Assembly (NCBI GenBank): GCA_024803745.1
Contig: JANJXV010000262.1
Coordinates: 434,001-498,000, forward strand
Direction: 5' to 3'
From: Megascapheus bottae
Lineage: Eukaryota; Chordata; Mammalia; Rodentia; Geomyidae
Length of the DNA stretch: 64,000 nucleotides
The notes under the pieces are model-generated. The model was not told the origin of the DNA. It did not search any database and saw only the letters and a program-made list of their open reading frames with translations. Of this stretch, positions 10,187 through 23,920 are shown one piece after another. Position 1 is the first letter of the stretch. Each line of letters opens with the position of its first letter. A program made the translations under genes and the position numbers.

Positions 10187-11370
10187 ATGGTCAGAACAAG
10201 AAACTCAAGAAAAATGTCAAATCAAGAAACAACATCCCCCACCCAATGTAAACAGACAATGGAACAGTCACTGGCAAACCTAGAGGAGAGTCTTCCAATT
10301 GCTACACAAATGCAATTGATAAACATCATTAATGAAAAATGTGAAAATATAAAGAAAGAGATAATGGAGGAAGCCATACCTGAACAAGAGGAAAGCAAGA
10401 ACAAGGTGATAAGTGAAAAAGAAGAAGCCATAAAGGAGGCCATAATAAAGGTTTTTCATAGAAAGATGGATGAATTCAAAGAATCCACAAATAAAAACGT
10501 GACCAAACTCCAGCAAATGTCCAAAGAAAATAAAGCTACTGAGCTAACCACTCAAAAGGAAATCAAGGAGATAAAGAAATCCATACATGATCTAAAACAA
10601 GGGATGCAAGGCATCAAAAGTGAGCAATTAGAAGCAAGGGAGATGAAAAATAAAGTAGATAGCTTTGATAGCAGGTTAGACATTGCAGAGGAGAGAATTT
10701 CCGTGGCTGAAGATAATTTAGGTATTATAAAGAACAGAAAATGAGTCAATCCAAATCTAGGAAATATGAGAGAGCGCTTCAGGAGGTCCAAGATACAATT
10801 AGGAAGCCTAATTTAAGGCTAGTTGGTACTGAGGAGGGCGTGGAGAAAGAGGTCAATGGTATTGGAAATATACTTCAGGGAATCATCTCAGAGAATTTCC
10901 CAAATATCCAGAAGGGCAGGCCCATCCAGATACGAGAAGCTTTTAGAACCCCAAACAGACCTGACCAGAAAAGAACATCCCACCGCCACATTGTGATCCG
11001 AACTGGATCAATAGAAACGAAAGGAAAGATCCTAAAGGCAGCCAGGGAAAAGGGATCAGTAACCTACAAAGGCAAACCAATCAGAATAACCCCAGATTTC
11101 TCAGCAGAGACCATGCAAGCACGAAGTGACTGGAAGCATATATGTCATGCCCTTATATCAAATAACTACCAACCAAGAATACTGTAGCCAGCTCAGCTCT
11201 CATTCATAACTGAGGGAAAAATAAAAACATTCCATTCCAGGGAAAAGCTGCAACAATATGTCGAAACAAAACCAACACTACAGAGAATTCTCAAAGATGC
11301 TCTATACATAGAAAACCAAAATAAATGCAATATAGGGAAAGAAATGGCACCAAAACAGCATACCATCTAA
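10187..11370 (+). pseudogene. LINE-1 ORF1 pseudogene (unit 2)
   Basis: The coiled-coil part is open for 185 codons (10187-10744, begins MVRTRNS). It overlaps the RRM and C-terminal part (148 codons, 10741-11187) by ATGA in the -1 frame. The frame then continues past TAG (11185-11187) to TAA at 11368-11370. One added A in the AAAA run at 10738-10741 would bring both parts into one frame, so a one-base loss is the likely lesion. Confidence 0.93.
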
Positions 11371-11418
11371 GGACCACAAGAACTGTCAAGACACAGGCCC
11401 TACTAAAAGCTTTTAAAA

Positions 11419-14400
11419 ATGATAGGAACTAATAAATATCTCTCAATCCTAACTCTCAATATCAATGGACTTAACTCTCCAATTAAACGGCATAGGTTGT
11501 CTAGTTGGATCAAAAAGCAAGAGCCATCGTTCTGCTGAGTTCAGGAGACACATCTTACCCAAAAACAATCATCTTTTGAAAGTGAGAGGTTGGAATAAAC
11601 TCTATCAAGCTAACTGCCCCCATAAACAGGCTAGAGTTGCCATCCTCATATCAGATACAATAGACTTCAAACTAAAATTAGTAAGAAAAGACAAAGAAGG
11701 TTACTACATACTACTAAAGGGATCTTTCCTCCCGGAAGACATAACAATCCTAAATATTTACACACCCAATACCGGAGCTCCAAACTTCATCAAGCAAACT
11801 TTACTTACACTGAAACCATACATAGATCGAAATACAGTGATTGTTGGTGAGTTTAACACACCACTCTCACCTATGGACAGATCAACAAGGCAAAAACTCA
11901 ACAGAGAAACCTTAGAACTGAACAACTATATAGACCAACTAGATCTAACAGACATCTGCAGAATATTCCACCCAGTAACACCACAATATACGTTTTTCTC
12001 AGCAGCACATGGAACATTTTCCAAAATAGACCACATCTTAGGCCATAAAGCAAACCTGGACAGATTCAGAAACACTGAAATTATTCCATGCACACTCTCA
12101 GACCATAAAGGCATCAAATTGGAGCTGAACACACATCTCCACCAAAGAAAACCCTGTAACTCATGGAGACTGAACCACACATTGTTGAATCAAAAACAAT
12201 GGGTAATCGAAGAGATCAGAACAGATATCCAACTGTTTATGAAATTTAACAATAAGGAGCACACAAATATCAACTCCTTAGGGACACAACAAAGGCAGTA
12301 CTCAGAGGAAAATTTATAGCGCGGAGTGCCTACAACAGCAAGTTGGAAAAATGGCAAACCAACTAGTTAATGTCTCACCTTAACCTCCTGGAAAAAGAGC
12401 AACAAACCAACCCTAAACCCATTAGGGGAAAGCAAATTATTAAAATCAAAGCAGAATTAAATGATTTGGAATAAAAAAACTATAGAAAGAATCAACAAAA
12501 CAAGGAGTTGGTTCTTGAAAGAATTAACAAAATTGACAAGCCCTTAGCAAATCTTACCAAAAAAAGAAGAGAGCATATCGAAATAAACAATATCGCAGAT
12601 GAAAATGGTAATATCACGACAGAAATTACCAAGATCCAGAATATCATGAGGGAATACTTCTCAAACCTTTACGCCAACAAATTTGAGAATCTAGAAGAAA
12701 TGGATGAATTCCTAGACAATATTAACATACACACACTGAACCAAGAAGAGCTAACCCAACTCAACAGGCCTATTTCAAGCTCTGAAATAGAAATGGAAAT
12801 TAGACAACTTCCACTTAAAAAGAGCCCAGGCCAGATGGATTCACAGCTGAATTCTATAAGGTCTTCAAAGCAGAGCTCACACCAATACTCCTCAAGCTCT
12901 TCAACGAAATTGAAAATGAAGGTTCTTTACTAAACTGATTCTGTGAAGCCAGCATATCCCTCATCCCCAAACCAGACAGAGATTCATCAAAGAAAGAGAT
13001 CTATAGACCCATTTCTTTGATGAACATCGATGCAAACTTCTCAACAAAATACTGGCCAACCGTCTACAACAACTCATCAAAAAAAATATACACTATGATC
13101 AAACTGGATTCATCACAGGGAGGCAAAGCTGGTTCAACATACACAAATCAATTAATATAATTCAACACATCAACAGGAGCAGGGATAAAATCACATGATT
13201 GTCTCAATAGATGCGGAAAAGGCATTTGACAAGATCCAAAACCCCTTTATGTTAAAAGATGTGGAGAAACTAGGAATCCATGGAACATTTCTCAATGTAA
13301 TAAAGGCTGTGTATGAGAAACCCACTGCTAGTATTATACTTAATGGTGAAAATCTAAAGCCATTCCCTCTAAAATCAGGAACGAGACAAGGATGCCCACT
13401 CTCTCCACTCCTTTTTAACATAGTACTAGAATTCCTAGGCAGTGCAATAAGGCAAGAAGCAAGCATAAAGGGGATCCAAGTAGGGAAAGAGGAAATAAAA
13501 CTATCCCTCTTTGCAGATGACATGATTCTGTATTTAAAGAATCCTATAGACTCTACTCCCAAGCTCCTTGAGCTGATTCAAAGCTTTGGAAGGGTAGCAG
13601 GCCATAAAATCAACCCTCACAAATCAACTGCCTTACTTTACGCCAACACTGAGAGGAACGAGGCAATAATCAGGAAAGAAAATCCTTTCACAATAGCCTC
13701 AAAGAAAATAAAGTACCTAGCAATTAGCTTAACTAAGAATGTAAAGGACCGTTTAGATGAAAACTTTAAAACCCTAAAAAAGGAAATTAAAGCAGAACTA
13801 AGGAAATGGAAAAACCTCCCGTGCTCCTGGATTGGAAGAATCAACATTGTGAAAATGACAATCTTGCCAAGGGCTATCTACAAATTCAATGTAATACCCA
13901 TCAACATCCCAATGTCATTCTTTAAAGAAATAGAAGAGGCAATTCAAAATTTCATATGGAATAATAAAAGACCCCGTATAGCAAAAACACTTCTTAGCAG
14001 AAAGAACAGCGCTGGAGGAATTTCAATTCCAAACTTAAGGCTCTATTACAGAGCTATAATTCTCAAAACAGCTTGGTACTGGCACAAGAACAGGCCTGAA
14101 GTCCAATGGAGTAGAACTGCGGACCCAGATATTAAACCACAGACCTATGGCCACCTAATCTTTGACCAGGGAGCCAAAAAAATAGAATGGAAGAAAGATA
14201 GCCTCTTCAACAAGTTGTGCTGGCAGAACTGGTTAAACACCTGCAGAAAACTAAAGTTGGATCCTTCTTTGTCCCCTTGCACTAGAATTAACTCCAAATG
14301 GATCAAAGACGTGGAGGTAAAAGCTGACACACTGAAAAGTTTACAGGAAGGAATAGGAGATACACTAGGCCTACTTGGTACAGGTCGAAACTTTCTTAAT

Positions 14401-15258
14401 AAGGACCAAGAATCACAACAAATCAGAGAAAGGCTGGATAAGTGGGACTGCATTAAACTGCAGAGCTTTTGTATGGCAACGGATATAGCTAGTAAACTAA
14501 TCAGGAAGCCTACAGAGTGGGAGAAGATCTTCACCACCCAAACAACGGAACAAGGCCTCATATCTAAAATATATCAACAACTCAAAAAATTGAATCACTC
14601 CAAAACTAACCTCCAAAGTAACACCCATCCCATTACAAAATGGGCCAAAGACTTAAAGAGAGTCTTCTCTGAAGAAGAAACAAAAATGGCCTATAGACAC
14701 ATGAAGAAATGCTCAACATCTCTGGTCATAAAAGAAATGCAAATCAAAACAAGTCTAAGATTCCACCTAACTCCAGTTAGAATGGCCAGGATCAGGAAAA
14801 CGAATGACAACAGATGCTGGAGGGGATGTGGTCAGGAGGGATCACTACTACACTGTTGGTGGGAGTGCAAACTCGTTCAACCACTACGGAAAGCAGTGCG
14901 GCAGTGCCTCAAAACGCGAAACATACAACTCCCCTATGACCCAGCAATTCCAGTACTTGGCATTTACCCAACAATCCAGAAACAAGGGCATACTAAACCC
15001 ACTAGCACAACAATGTTCATTGCAGCACTATTCACCATAGCAAAGATATGGAACCAACCCAGATGTCCCTCAGTTGATGAGTGGATCAACAAGTTGTGGT
15101 ATTTGTACACAATGGAATTCTATGCTGCTGTCAGAAAGAATGACATCGCCCCATTTGTTAGGAAATGGAAAGACTTAGAACAAATCATATTAAGTGAAGT
15201 AAGCCAGACTCAAAGGAACTTAGGCTCAGTGGTTTCCCTCATTCGTCATAATCAGTAG
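11419..15258 (+). pseudogene. LINE-1 ORF2 pseudogene (unit 2)
   Basis: Carries all the array-wide breaks. The endonuclease part is open at 11465-12319. A one-base loss in GGG near 12829 (shared with unit 3) destroys the SPGPDGF motif. A second loss near 13035 (CAAACTT for CAAAACTT) is private. From 13195 to 15258 a 687-codon frame runs unbroken. It holds RT motif A (AFDK), [15 protein letters not shown], the thumb and linker, and the C-terminal Cys-His motif CWRGC...HCWWEC. It has no endonuclease in frame, so it cannot make a working ORF2p. Confidence 0.95.
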
Positions 15259-16302
15259 AAACCTTGGGCTCTACTAGCAGAGATTGGCAATAGAGCAAAA
15301 GACCATATATAAGGCCATATAATGTGAAGCTAATTGAAAGGACCTCCAGGATATTGACACAAAAGCCATATAATGAATGATTGTTGTCCTTAATGTACTA
15401 TGTTGTCTCTCATCTCGCTTGCTGTCCCTTGGTTATCCCATATTGGTATAGTATCTCACTTTGTTATCTGATATATTGAATTTATTTGTATTTGGATATT
15501 TGAAATTTGATAGGGAAGGGGGGAAAACCAAGACAGGTGGGGGGTGTGGGGTTGGAGGGAAATGGGTACCAAGACATGTGAAAGGGTATCAATGTATGTG
15601 AATTCATGCACCTTCTATCTGGCAAATATCATCTAACCCTTTTACTAATTACAATAAAAAAATGAAAAAAAAGAAAGTTGTAGTGTGTGGGGAGGATGAT
15701 GGGGTCAAATACATTTCTTCTTAGAAATTTACCTCATCTGGTTGCCCTGGATTTTCCTGGCCTTCTTCTTAGAGAAAGTTCTGTTATACTGGATTTGTGG
15801 CTTGGCAATGATCTAGCATGTACATCTTCGAGTAAGACATCCACAACTTCCATTCCTGAGACTCGACTTTCCTGACCTTTGGCAACAGCACAGCAACATC
15901 TTTCTTCCTCCTGAGCCACAGGCCAAGTGAGCTGGCTTGAGCTGGTTGTTAGTTACAGTGGCTTGGTTACCAGGGTTCCATATTCTGTTCCATTGTGAGG
16001 GAGGCAGGGTCACCTTTCAGGGCCCAATGACCAAAGATCCTTGCTCACAAAAGACCTCACCAAAGACATACTGGAGGCTGAATCTCTCCTCCAGTCTCAC
16101 AATATACATGTGGATGTAGTATACAGCACACCTTATTTGTCCAATCCCAATGTCTTCCACTAGGCCCAACTACCAGTCTGGTCTCAGGCTCAAGGAGCCT
16201 TTCTTAGGTAAGATCCAAACTTAAGGGTCAATATTGCCCTCATCCTTTACAAAACATCTGCTTCACAGTGCCTTCTCTGCCTGCATTTTGCCCCTTGTCG
16301 AA

Positions 16303-16498
16303 TTATTTTTGTTTTTGCTAGTCTTGGGCCTTGACCTCAGAGTGTGAACATTGTTCTTGGGCTTTCTTTAGGCTTTAGCTGTCCCACCGAGCCACAGCAC
16401 CACTTGCAGCGTTTTCTATGTATGTGGTAATGAGGAATCAAATCTGAGGCTTACTGCTTGGTAGCCAAGGACTCTCCCACTAGGTCAAACACACAGGG
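16303..16498 (-). mobile_element. IDL-Geo-like SINE, minus strand (unit 3)
   Basis: Near-identical to the unit 2 copy; one visible difference is TCTGAGG for TCTAAGG near 16444. Confidence 0.75.
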
Positions 16499-16700
16499 CA
16501 TCTTGCACATATTTTTGACGTCAATCTACTAGGATATTATTAGGTTTCTGTATCCTAATCAATTTTTTCCTGATGATTAGCTTTGCTGTCATGTGTAAAA
16601 AATGCAAGAGGGAAAAACACAGAAGAATTAGTGAAATTAAAAAAAAGCATTAGACACAGTTAAGTGTTCATTCTTTGTAGGAGAAAGGATATTTGGATAT

Positions 16701-16721
16701 GATGATGATGATGATGATGAC
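16701..16721 (+). repeat. GAT microsatellite (unit 3)
   Basis: Six GAT repeats closed by GAC, against 15 in its otherwise closest relative, unit 2. Confidence 0.96.
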
Positions 16722-16739
16722 TTTATAATTACTATGTCA

Positions 16740-16945
16740 GGGTTGAGAGTTTGGCATAGTGGTAGAGTGCTTGCCTAGCATCCATGAAGATCTGGGTTTG
16801 ATTGCTCAGTACCACATAGATAGAAAATCTAGATGTGGCACTGTGGCTCAAGTGGCAGAGGGCTAGACTTGAGAAAACCCGAGGACAGTGCTCAGGCCCT
16901 GAATTCAAGCCCCAAGACTGGCAGAAAGATAAAAGAAAATAAAAA
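16740..16945 (+). mobile_element. IDL-Geo-like SINE, plus strand (unit 3)
   Basis: Same 206 bp dimeric SINE as unit 2, with intact A box and decayed B box; no private change noticed. Confidence 0.8.
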
Positions 16946-17608
16946 TGCTTTTTACGAGCTAATTCACTCACAGCATTTGCTTCTGAAATCTTCGCTTCTG
17001 CATCTTGTGAAATACCCCTTTCCCTCAACGTAGACAAGAAAAACAGATCCATCCCATGGTCCACTGTGAGGCCACTGGTTGGGCTAAGAGCTAGTCGTGC
17101 AGCAACACATAAGTTTTATTCTAATACTTTCCAAACTTTGTACTCAAATATGCTACCTACTTACCAACTTATGTCAGTTATCCTTATGCTATAACTTTTC
17201 TTCATTACTACAATATTCTTACACTCCTACGTTAATCCTCTTGCACCTCCCCTGACCTCTCTCATTCTTTTTTTCTATCTGTGGACCTCTGCTCGTCTTT
17301 CAACCCTTATACTGCACGGATCTACACTTGATGGCTGTTGAGCAATATTGTATATGTAGGTGGTTAATTATTCTCTAGGCTCAGAGGGACTTAAAGACAA
17401 TAGAGATTGGATTGAGAGGCTTATTGTTTTGGGTATAAATCGCTTATCAGTGGTTGTATTAGGCTGGTCTGTAAGTGCACAAAAAGAAAGAGTGATAATA
17501 CCAATCAAAACTTGTGAACATCTAGTGTCTGCCAGCTACAGAGGTCTAGGTTGGTTATATCTGAAAAACTATAATCGTATTTAGTAGTAATCTTGCTCCC
17601 ATTTTCAA

Positions 17609-18792
17609 ATGGTCAGAACAAGAAACTCAAGAAAAATGTCAAATCAAGAAACAACATCCCCCACCCAATGTAAACAGACAATGGAACAGTCACTGGCAAA
17701 CCTAGAGGAGAGTCTTCCAATTGCTACACAAATGCAATTGATAAACATCATTAATGAAAAATGTGAAAATATAAAGAAAGAGATAATGGAGGAAGCCATA
17801 CCTGAACAAGAGGAAAGCAAGAACAAGGTGATAAGTGAAAAAGAAGAAGCCATAAAGGAGGCCATAATAAAGGTTTTTCATAGAAAGATGGATGAATTCA
17901 AAGAATCCACAAATAAAAACGTGACCAAACTCCAGCAAATGTCCAAAGAAAATAAAGCTACTGAGCTAACCACTCAAAAGGAAATCAAGGAGATAAAGAA
18001 ATCCATACATGATCTAAAACAAGGGATGCAAGGCATCAAAAGTGAGCAATTAGAAGCAAGGGAGATGAAAAATAAAGTAGATAGCTTTAATAGCAGGTTA
18101 GACATTGCAGAGGAGAGAATTTCCGTGGCTGAAGATAATTTAGGTATTATAAAGAACAGAAAATGAGTCAATCCAAATCTAGGAAATATGAGAGAGCACT
18201 TCAGGAGGTCCAAGATACAATTAGGAAGCCTAATTTAAGGCTAGTTGGTACTGAGGAGGGCGTGGAGAAAGAGGTCAATGGTATTGGAAATATACTTCAG
18301 GGAATCATCTCAGAGAAATTCCCAAATATCCAGAAGGGCAGGCCCATCCAGATACGAGAAGCTTTTAGAACCCCAAACAGACCTGACCAGAAAAGAACAT
18401 TCCACCGCCACATTGTGATCCGAACTGGATCAATAGAAACGAAAGGAAAGATCCTAAAGGCAGCCAGGGAAAAGGGATCAGTAACCTACAAAGGCAAACC
18501 AATCAGAATAACCCCAGATTTCTCAGCAGAGACCATGCAAGCACGAAGTGACTGGAAGCATATATGTCATGCCCTTATATCAAATAACTACCAACCAAGA
18601 ATACTGTAGCCAGCTCAGCTCTCATTCATAACTGAGGGAAAAATAAAAACATTCCATTCCAGGGAAAAGCTGCAACAATATGTCGAAACAAAACCAACAC
18701 TACAGAGAATTCTCAAAGATGCTCTATACATAGAAAACCAAAATAAATGCAATATAGGGAAAGAAATGGCACCAAAACAGCATACCATCTAA
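17609..18792 (+). pseudogene. LINE-1 ORF1 pseudogene (unit 3)
   Basis: Coiled-coil part open at 17609-18166, RRM and C-terminal part at 18163-18609, then decayed frame to TAA at 18790-18792. Private residues include Asp-to-Asn in the DSFDSR segment (Phe-Asn-Ser here) and SEKFP for SENFP. Confidence 0.93.
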
Positions 18793-18840
18793 GGACCACA
18801 AGAACTGTCAAGACACAGGCCCTACTAAAAGCTTTTAAAA

Positions 18841-21800
18841 ATGATAGGAACTAATAAATATCTCTCAATCCTAACTCTCAATATCAATGGACTTAACTCT
18901 CCAATTAAACGGCATAGGTTGTCTAGTTGGATCAAAAAGCAAGAGCCATCGTTCTGCTGACTTCGAGAGACACATCTTACCCAAAAACAATCATCTTTTG
19001 AAAGTGAGAGGTTGGAATAAACTCTATCAAGCTAACTGCCCCCATAAACAGGCTAGAGTTGCCATCCTCATATCAGATACAATAGACTTCAAACTAAAAT
19101 TAGTAAGAAAAGACAAAGAAGGTTACTACATACTACTAAAGGGATCTTTCCTCCCGGAAGACATAACAATCCTAAATATTTACACACCCAATCCCGGAGC
19201 TCCAAACTTCATCAAGCAAACTTTACTTACACTGAAACCATACATAGATCGAAATACAGTGATTGTTGGTGAGTTTAACACACCACTCTCACCTATGGAC
19301 AGATCAACAAGGCAAAAACTCAACAGAGAAACCTTAGAACTGAACAACTATATAGACCAACTAGATCTAACAGACATCTGCAGAATATTCCACCCAGTAA
19401 CACCACAATATACGTTTTCTCAGCAGCACATGGAACATTTTCCAAAATAGACCACATCTTAGGCCATAAAGCAAACCTGGACAGATTCAGAAACACTGAA
19501 ATTATTCCATGCACACTCTCAGACCATAAAGGCATCAAATTGGAGCTGAACACACATCTCCACCAAAGAAAACCCTGTAACTCATGGAGACTGAACCACA
19601 CATTGTTGAATCAAAAACAATGGGTAATCGAAGAGATCAGAACAGATATCCAACTGTTTATGAAATTTAACAATAAGGAGCACACAAATATCAACTCCTT
19701 AGGGACACAACAAAGGCAGTACTCAGAGGAAAATTTATAGCGCGGAGTGCCTACAACAGCAAGTTGGAAAAATGGCAAACCAACTAGTTAATGTCTCACC
19801 TTAACCTCCTGGAAAAAGAGCAACAAACCAACCCTAAACCCATTAGGGGAAAGCAAATTATTAAAATCAAAGCAGAATTAAATGATTTGGAATAAAAAAA
19901 CTATAGAAAGAATCAACAAAACAAGGAGTTGGTTCTTGAAAGAATTAACAAAATTGACAAGCCCTTAGCAAATCTTACCAAAAAAAGAAGAGAGCATATC
20001 GAAATAAACAAAATCGCAGATGAAAATGGTAATATCACGACAGAAATTACCAAGATCCAGAATATCATGAGGGAATACTTCTCAAACCTTTACGCCAACA
20101 AATTTGAGAATCTAGAAGAAATGGATGAATTCCTAGACAATATTAACATACACACACTGAACCAAGAAGAGCTAACCCAACTCAACAGGCCTATTTCAAG
20201 CTCTGAAATAGAAATGGAAATTAGACAACTTCCACTTAAAAAGAGCCCAGGCCAGATGGATTCACAGCTGAATTCTATAAGGTCTTCAAAGCAGAGCTCA
20301 CACCAATACTCCTCAAGCTCTTCAACGAAATTGAAAATGAAGGTTCTTTACTAAACTGATTCTGTGAAGCCAGCATATCCCTCATCCCCAAACCAGACAG
20401 AGATTCATCAAAGAAAGAGATCTATAGACCCATTTCTTTGATGAACATCGATGCAAAACTTCTCAACAAAATACTGGCCAACCGTCTACAACAACTCATC
20501 AAAAAAAATATACACTATGATCAAACTGGATTCATCACAGGGAGGCAAAGCTGGTTCAACATACACAAATCAATTAATATAATTCAACACATCAACAGGA
20601 GCAGGGATAAAATCACATGATTGTCTCAATAGATGCGGAAAAGGCATTTGACAAGATCCAAAACCCCTTTATGTTAAAAGATGTGGAGAAACTAGGAATC
20701 CATGGAACATTTCTCAATGTAATAAAGGCTGTGTATGAGAAACCCACTGCTAGTATTATACTTAATGGTGAAAATCTAAAGCCATACCTTCTAAAATCAG
20801 GAACGAGACAAGGATGCCCACTCTCTCCACTCCTTTTTAACATAGTACTAGAATTCCTAGGCAGTGCAATAAGGCAAGAAGCAAGCATAAAGGGGATCCA
20901 AGTAGGGAAAGAGGAAATAAAACTATCCCTCTTTGCAGATGACATGATTCTGTATTTAAAGAATCCTATAGACTCTACTCCCAAGCTCCTTGAGCTGATT
21001 CAAAGCTTTGGAAGGGTAGCAGGCCATAAAATCAACCCTCACAAATCAACTGCCTTACTTTACGCCAACACTGAGAGGAACGAGGCAATAATCAGGAAAG
21101 AAAATCCTTTCACAATAGCCTCAAAGAAAATAAAGTACCTAGCAATTAGCTTAACTAAGAATGTAAAGGACCGTTTAGATGAAAACTTTAAAACCCTAAA
21201 AAAGGAAATTAAAGCAGAACTAAGGAAATGGAAAAACCTCCCGTGCTCCTGGATTGGAAGAATCAACATTGTGAAAATGACAATCTTGCCAAGGGCTATC
21301 TACAAATTCAATGTAATACCCATCAACATCCCAATGTCATTCTTTAAAGACATAGAAGAGGCAATTCAAAATTTCATATGGAATAATAAAAGACCCCGTA
21401 TAGCAAAAACACTTCTTAGCAGAAAGAACAGCGCTGGAGGAATTTCAATTCCAAACTTAAGGCTCTATTACAGAGCTATAATTCTCAAAACAGCTTGGTA
21501 CTGGCACAAGAACAGGCCTGAAGTCCAATGGAGTAGAACTGCGGACCCAGATATTAAACCACAGACCTATGGCCACCTAATCTTTGACCAGGGAGCCAAA
21601 AAAATAGAATGGAAGAAAGATAGCCTCTTCAACAAGTTGTGCTGGCAGAACTGGTTAAACACCTGCAGAAAACTAAAGTTGGATCCTTCTTTGTCCCCTT
21701 GCACTAGAATTAACTCCAAATGGATCAAAGACGTGGAGGTAAAAGCTGACACACTGAAAAGTTTACAGGAAGGAATAGGAGATACACTAGGCCTCCTTGG

Positions 21801-22680
21801 TACAGGTCGAAACTTTCTTAATAAGGACCAAGAATCACAACAAATCAGAGAAAGGCTGGATAAGTGGGACTGCATTAAACTGCAGAGCTTTTGTATGGCA
21901 ACGGATATAGCTAGTAAACTAATCAGGAAGCCTACAGAGTGGGAGAAGATCTTCACCACCCAAACAACGGAACAAGGACTCATATCTAAAATATATCAAC
22001 AACTCAAAAAATTGAATCACTCCAAAACTAACCTCCAAAGTAACACCCATCCCATTACAAAATGGGCCAAAGACTTAAAGAGAGTCTTCTCTGAAGAAGA
22101 AACAAAAATGGCCTATAGACACATGAAGAAATGCTCAACATCTCTGGTCATAATAGAAATTCAAATCAAAACAAGTCTAAGATTCCACCTAACTCCAGTT
22201 AGAATGGCCAGGATCAGGAAAACGAATGACAACAGATGCTGGAGGGGATGTGGTCAGGAGGGATCACTACTACACTGTTGGTGGGAGTGCAAACTCGTTC
22301 AACCACTATGGAAAGCAGTGCGGCAGTGCCTCAAAACGCTAAACATACAATTCCCGTATGACCCAGCAATTCCAGTACTTGGCATTTACCCAACAATCCA
22401 GAAACAAGGGCATACTAAACCCACTAGCACAACAATGTTCATTGCAGCACTATTCACCATAGCAAAGATATGGAACCAACCCAGATGTCCCTCAGTTGAT
22501 GAGTGGATCAACAAGTTGTGGTATTTGTACACAATGGAATTCTATGCTGCTGTCAGAAAGAATGACATCGCCCCATTTGTTAGGAAATGGAAAGACTTAG
22601 AACAAATCATATTAAGTGAAGTAAGCCAGACTCAAAGGAACTTAGGCTCAGTGGTTTCCCTCATTCGTCATAATCAGTAG
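18841..22680 (+). pseudogene. LINE-1 ORF2 pseudogene (unit 3)
   Basis: Array-wide breaks plus a private loss of one T near 19416 that cuts the endonuclease frame (18887-19450) before KIDHILG and SDHK. The remainder reopens at 19540. The loss of one G near 20250 is shared with unit 2. The 687-codon RT and C-terminal frame (20617-22680) is intact, with private changes KPYLLKSG for KPFPLKSG and IIEIQ for IKEMQ. Confidence 0.95.
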
Positions 22681-23724
22681 AAACCTTGGGCTCTACTAGC
22701 AGAGATTGGCAATAGAGCAAAAGACCATATATAAGGCCATATAATGTGAAGCTAATTGAAAGGACCTCCAGGATATTGACACAAAAGCCATATAATGAAT
22801 GATTGTTGTCCTTAATGTACTATGTTGTCTCTCATCTCGCTTGCTGTCCCTTGGTTATCCCATATTGGTATAGTATCTCACTTTGTTTTCTGATACATTG
22901 AATTTATTTGTATTTGGATATTTGAAATTTGATAGGGAAGGGGGGAAAACCAAGACAGGTGGGGGGTGTGGGGTTGGAGGGAAATGGGTACCAAGACATG
23001 TGAAAGGGTATCAATGTATGTGAATTCATGCACCTTCTATCTGGCAAATATCATCTAACCCTTTTACTAATTACAATAAAAAAATGAAAAAAAAGAAAGT
23101 TGTAGTGTGTGGGGAGGATGATGGGGTCAAATACATTTCTTCTTAGAAATTTACCTCATCTGGTTGCCCTGGATTTTCCTGGCCTTCTTCTTAGAGAAAG
23201 TTCTGTTATACTGGATTTGTGGCTTGGCAATGATCTAGCATGTACATCTTCGAGTAAGACATCCACAACTTCCATTCCTGAGACTCGAGTTTCCTGACCT
23301 TTGGCAACAGCACAGCAACATCTTTCTTCCTCCTGAGCCACAGGCCAAGTGAGCTGGCTTGAGCTGGTTGTTAGTTACAGTGGCTTGGTTACCAGGGTTC
23401 CATATTCTGTTCCATTGTGAGGGAGGCAGGGTCACCTTTCAGGGCCCAATGACCAAAGATCCTTGCTCACAAAAGACCTCACCAAAGACATACTGGAGGC
23501 TGAATCTCTCCTCCAGTCTCACAATATACATGTGGATGTAGTATACAGCACACCTTATTTGTCCAATCCCAATGTCTTCCACTAGGCCCAACTACCAGTC
23601 TGGTCTCAGGCTCAAGGAGCCTTTCTTAGGTAAGATCCAAACTTAAGGGTCAATATTGCCCTCATCCTTTACAAAACATTTGCTTCACAGTGCCTTCTCT
23701 GCCTGCATTTTGCCCCTTGTCGAA

Positions 23725-23920
23725 TTATTTTTATTTTTGCTAGTCTTGGGCCTTGACCTCAGAGTGTGAACATTGTTCTTGGGCTTTCTTTAGGCTTTAG
23801 CTGTCCCACCGAGCCACAGCACCACTTGCAGCGTTTTCTATGTATGTGGTAATGAGGAATCAAATCTGAGGCTTACTGCTTGGTAGCCAAGGACTCTCCC
23901 ACTAGGTCAAACACACAGGG
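23725..23920 (-). mobile_element. IDL-Geo-like SINE, minus strand (unit 4)
   Basis: Same element as in the other units; the reversed A tail reads TTATTTTTATTTTT, with a private A. Confidence 0.75.

Larger units (their letters stand above)
8228..15676 (+). repeat. Macrosatellite unit 2 (7449 bp)
   Basis: Layout: unrecognised spacer 8228-8853, minus SINE 8854-9049, unrecognised 9050-9251, GAT tract 9252-9299, plus SINE 9318-9523, region before ORF1 9524-10186, L1 10187-15676. It shares private variants with unit 3 (ORF1 second codon GTC for Val; loss of one G in ORF2), which marks the two as sisters. Confidence 0.95.
10187..15676 (+). mobile_element. LINE-1, defective (unit 2)
   Basis: Same organisation as unit 1. 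The 3' UTR is 15259-15676. In its G tract the first run is broken (ACAGG instead of ACGGG), leaving three runs of three or more G with short loops. AATAAA is present before the tail. Confidence 0.95.
15677..23098 (+). repeat. Macrosatellite unit 3 (7422 bp)
   Basis: Layout: unrecognised spacer 15677-16302, minus SINE 16303-16498, unrecognised 16499-16700, GAT tract 16701-16721, plus SINE 16740-16945, region before ORF1 16946-17608, L1 17609-23098. The 27 bp shorter length relative to unit 2 is entirely the nine missing GAT repeats. Confidence 0.95.
17609..23098 (+). mobile_element. LINE-1, defective (unit 3)
   Basis: Same organisation. The 3' UTR is 22681-23098, with the same broken first G run (ACAGG) as unit 2 and AATAAA before the tail. 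Confidence 0.95.

Noticed and set aside
10738..10744. Programmed -1 frameshift in ORF1
   Set aside because: No usual slippery heptamer is present, mammalian L1 ORF1 is not known to need one, and other clear inactivating lesions occur in the same gene.
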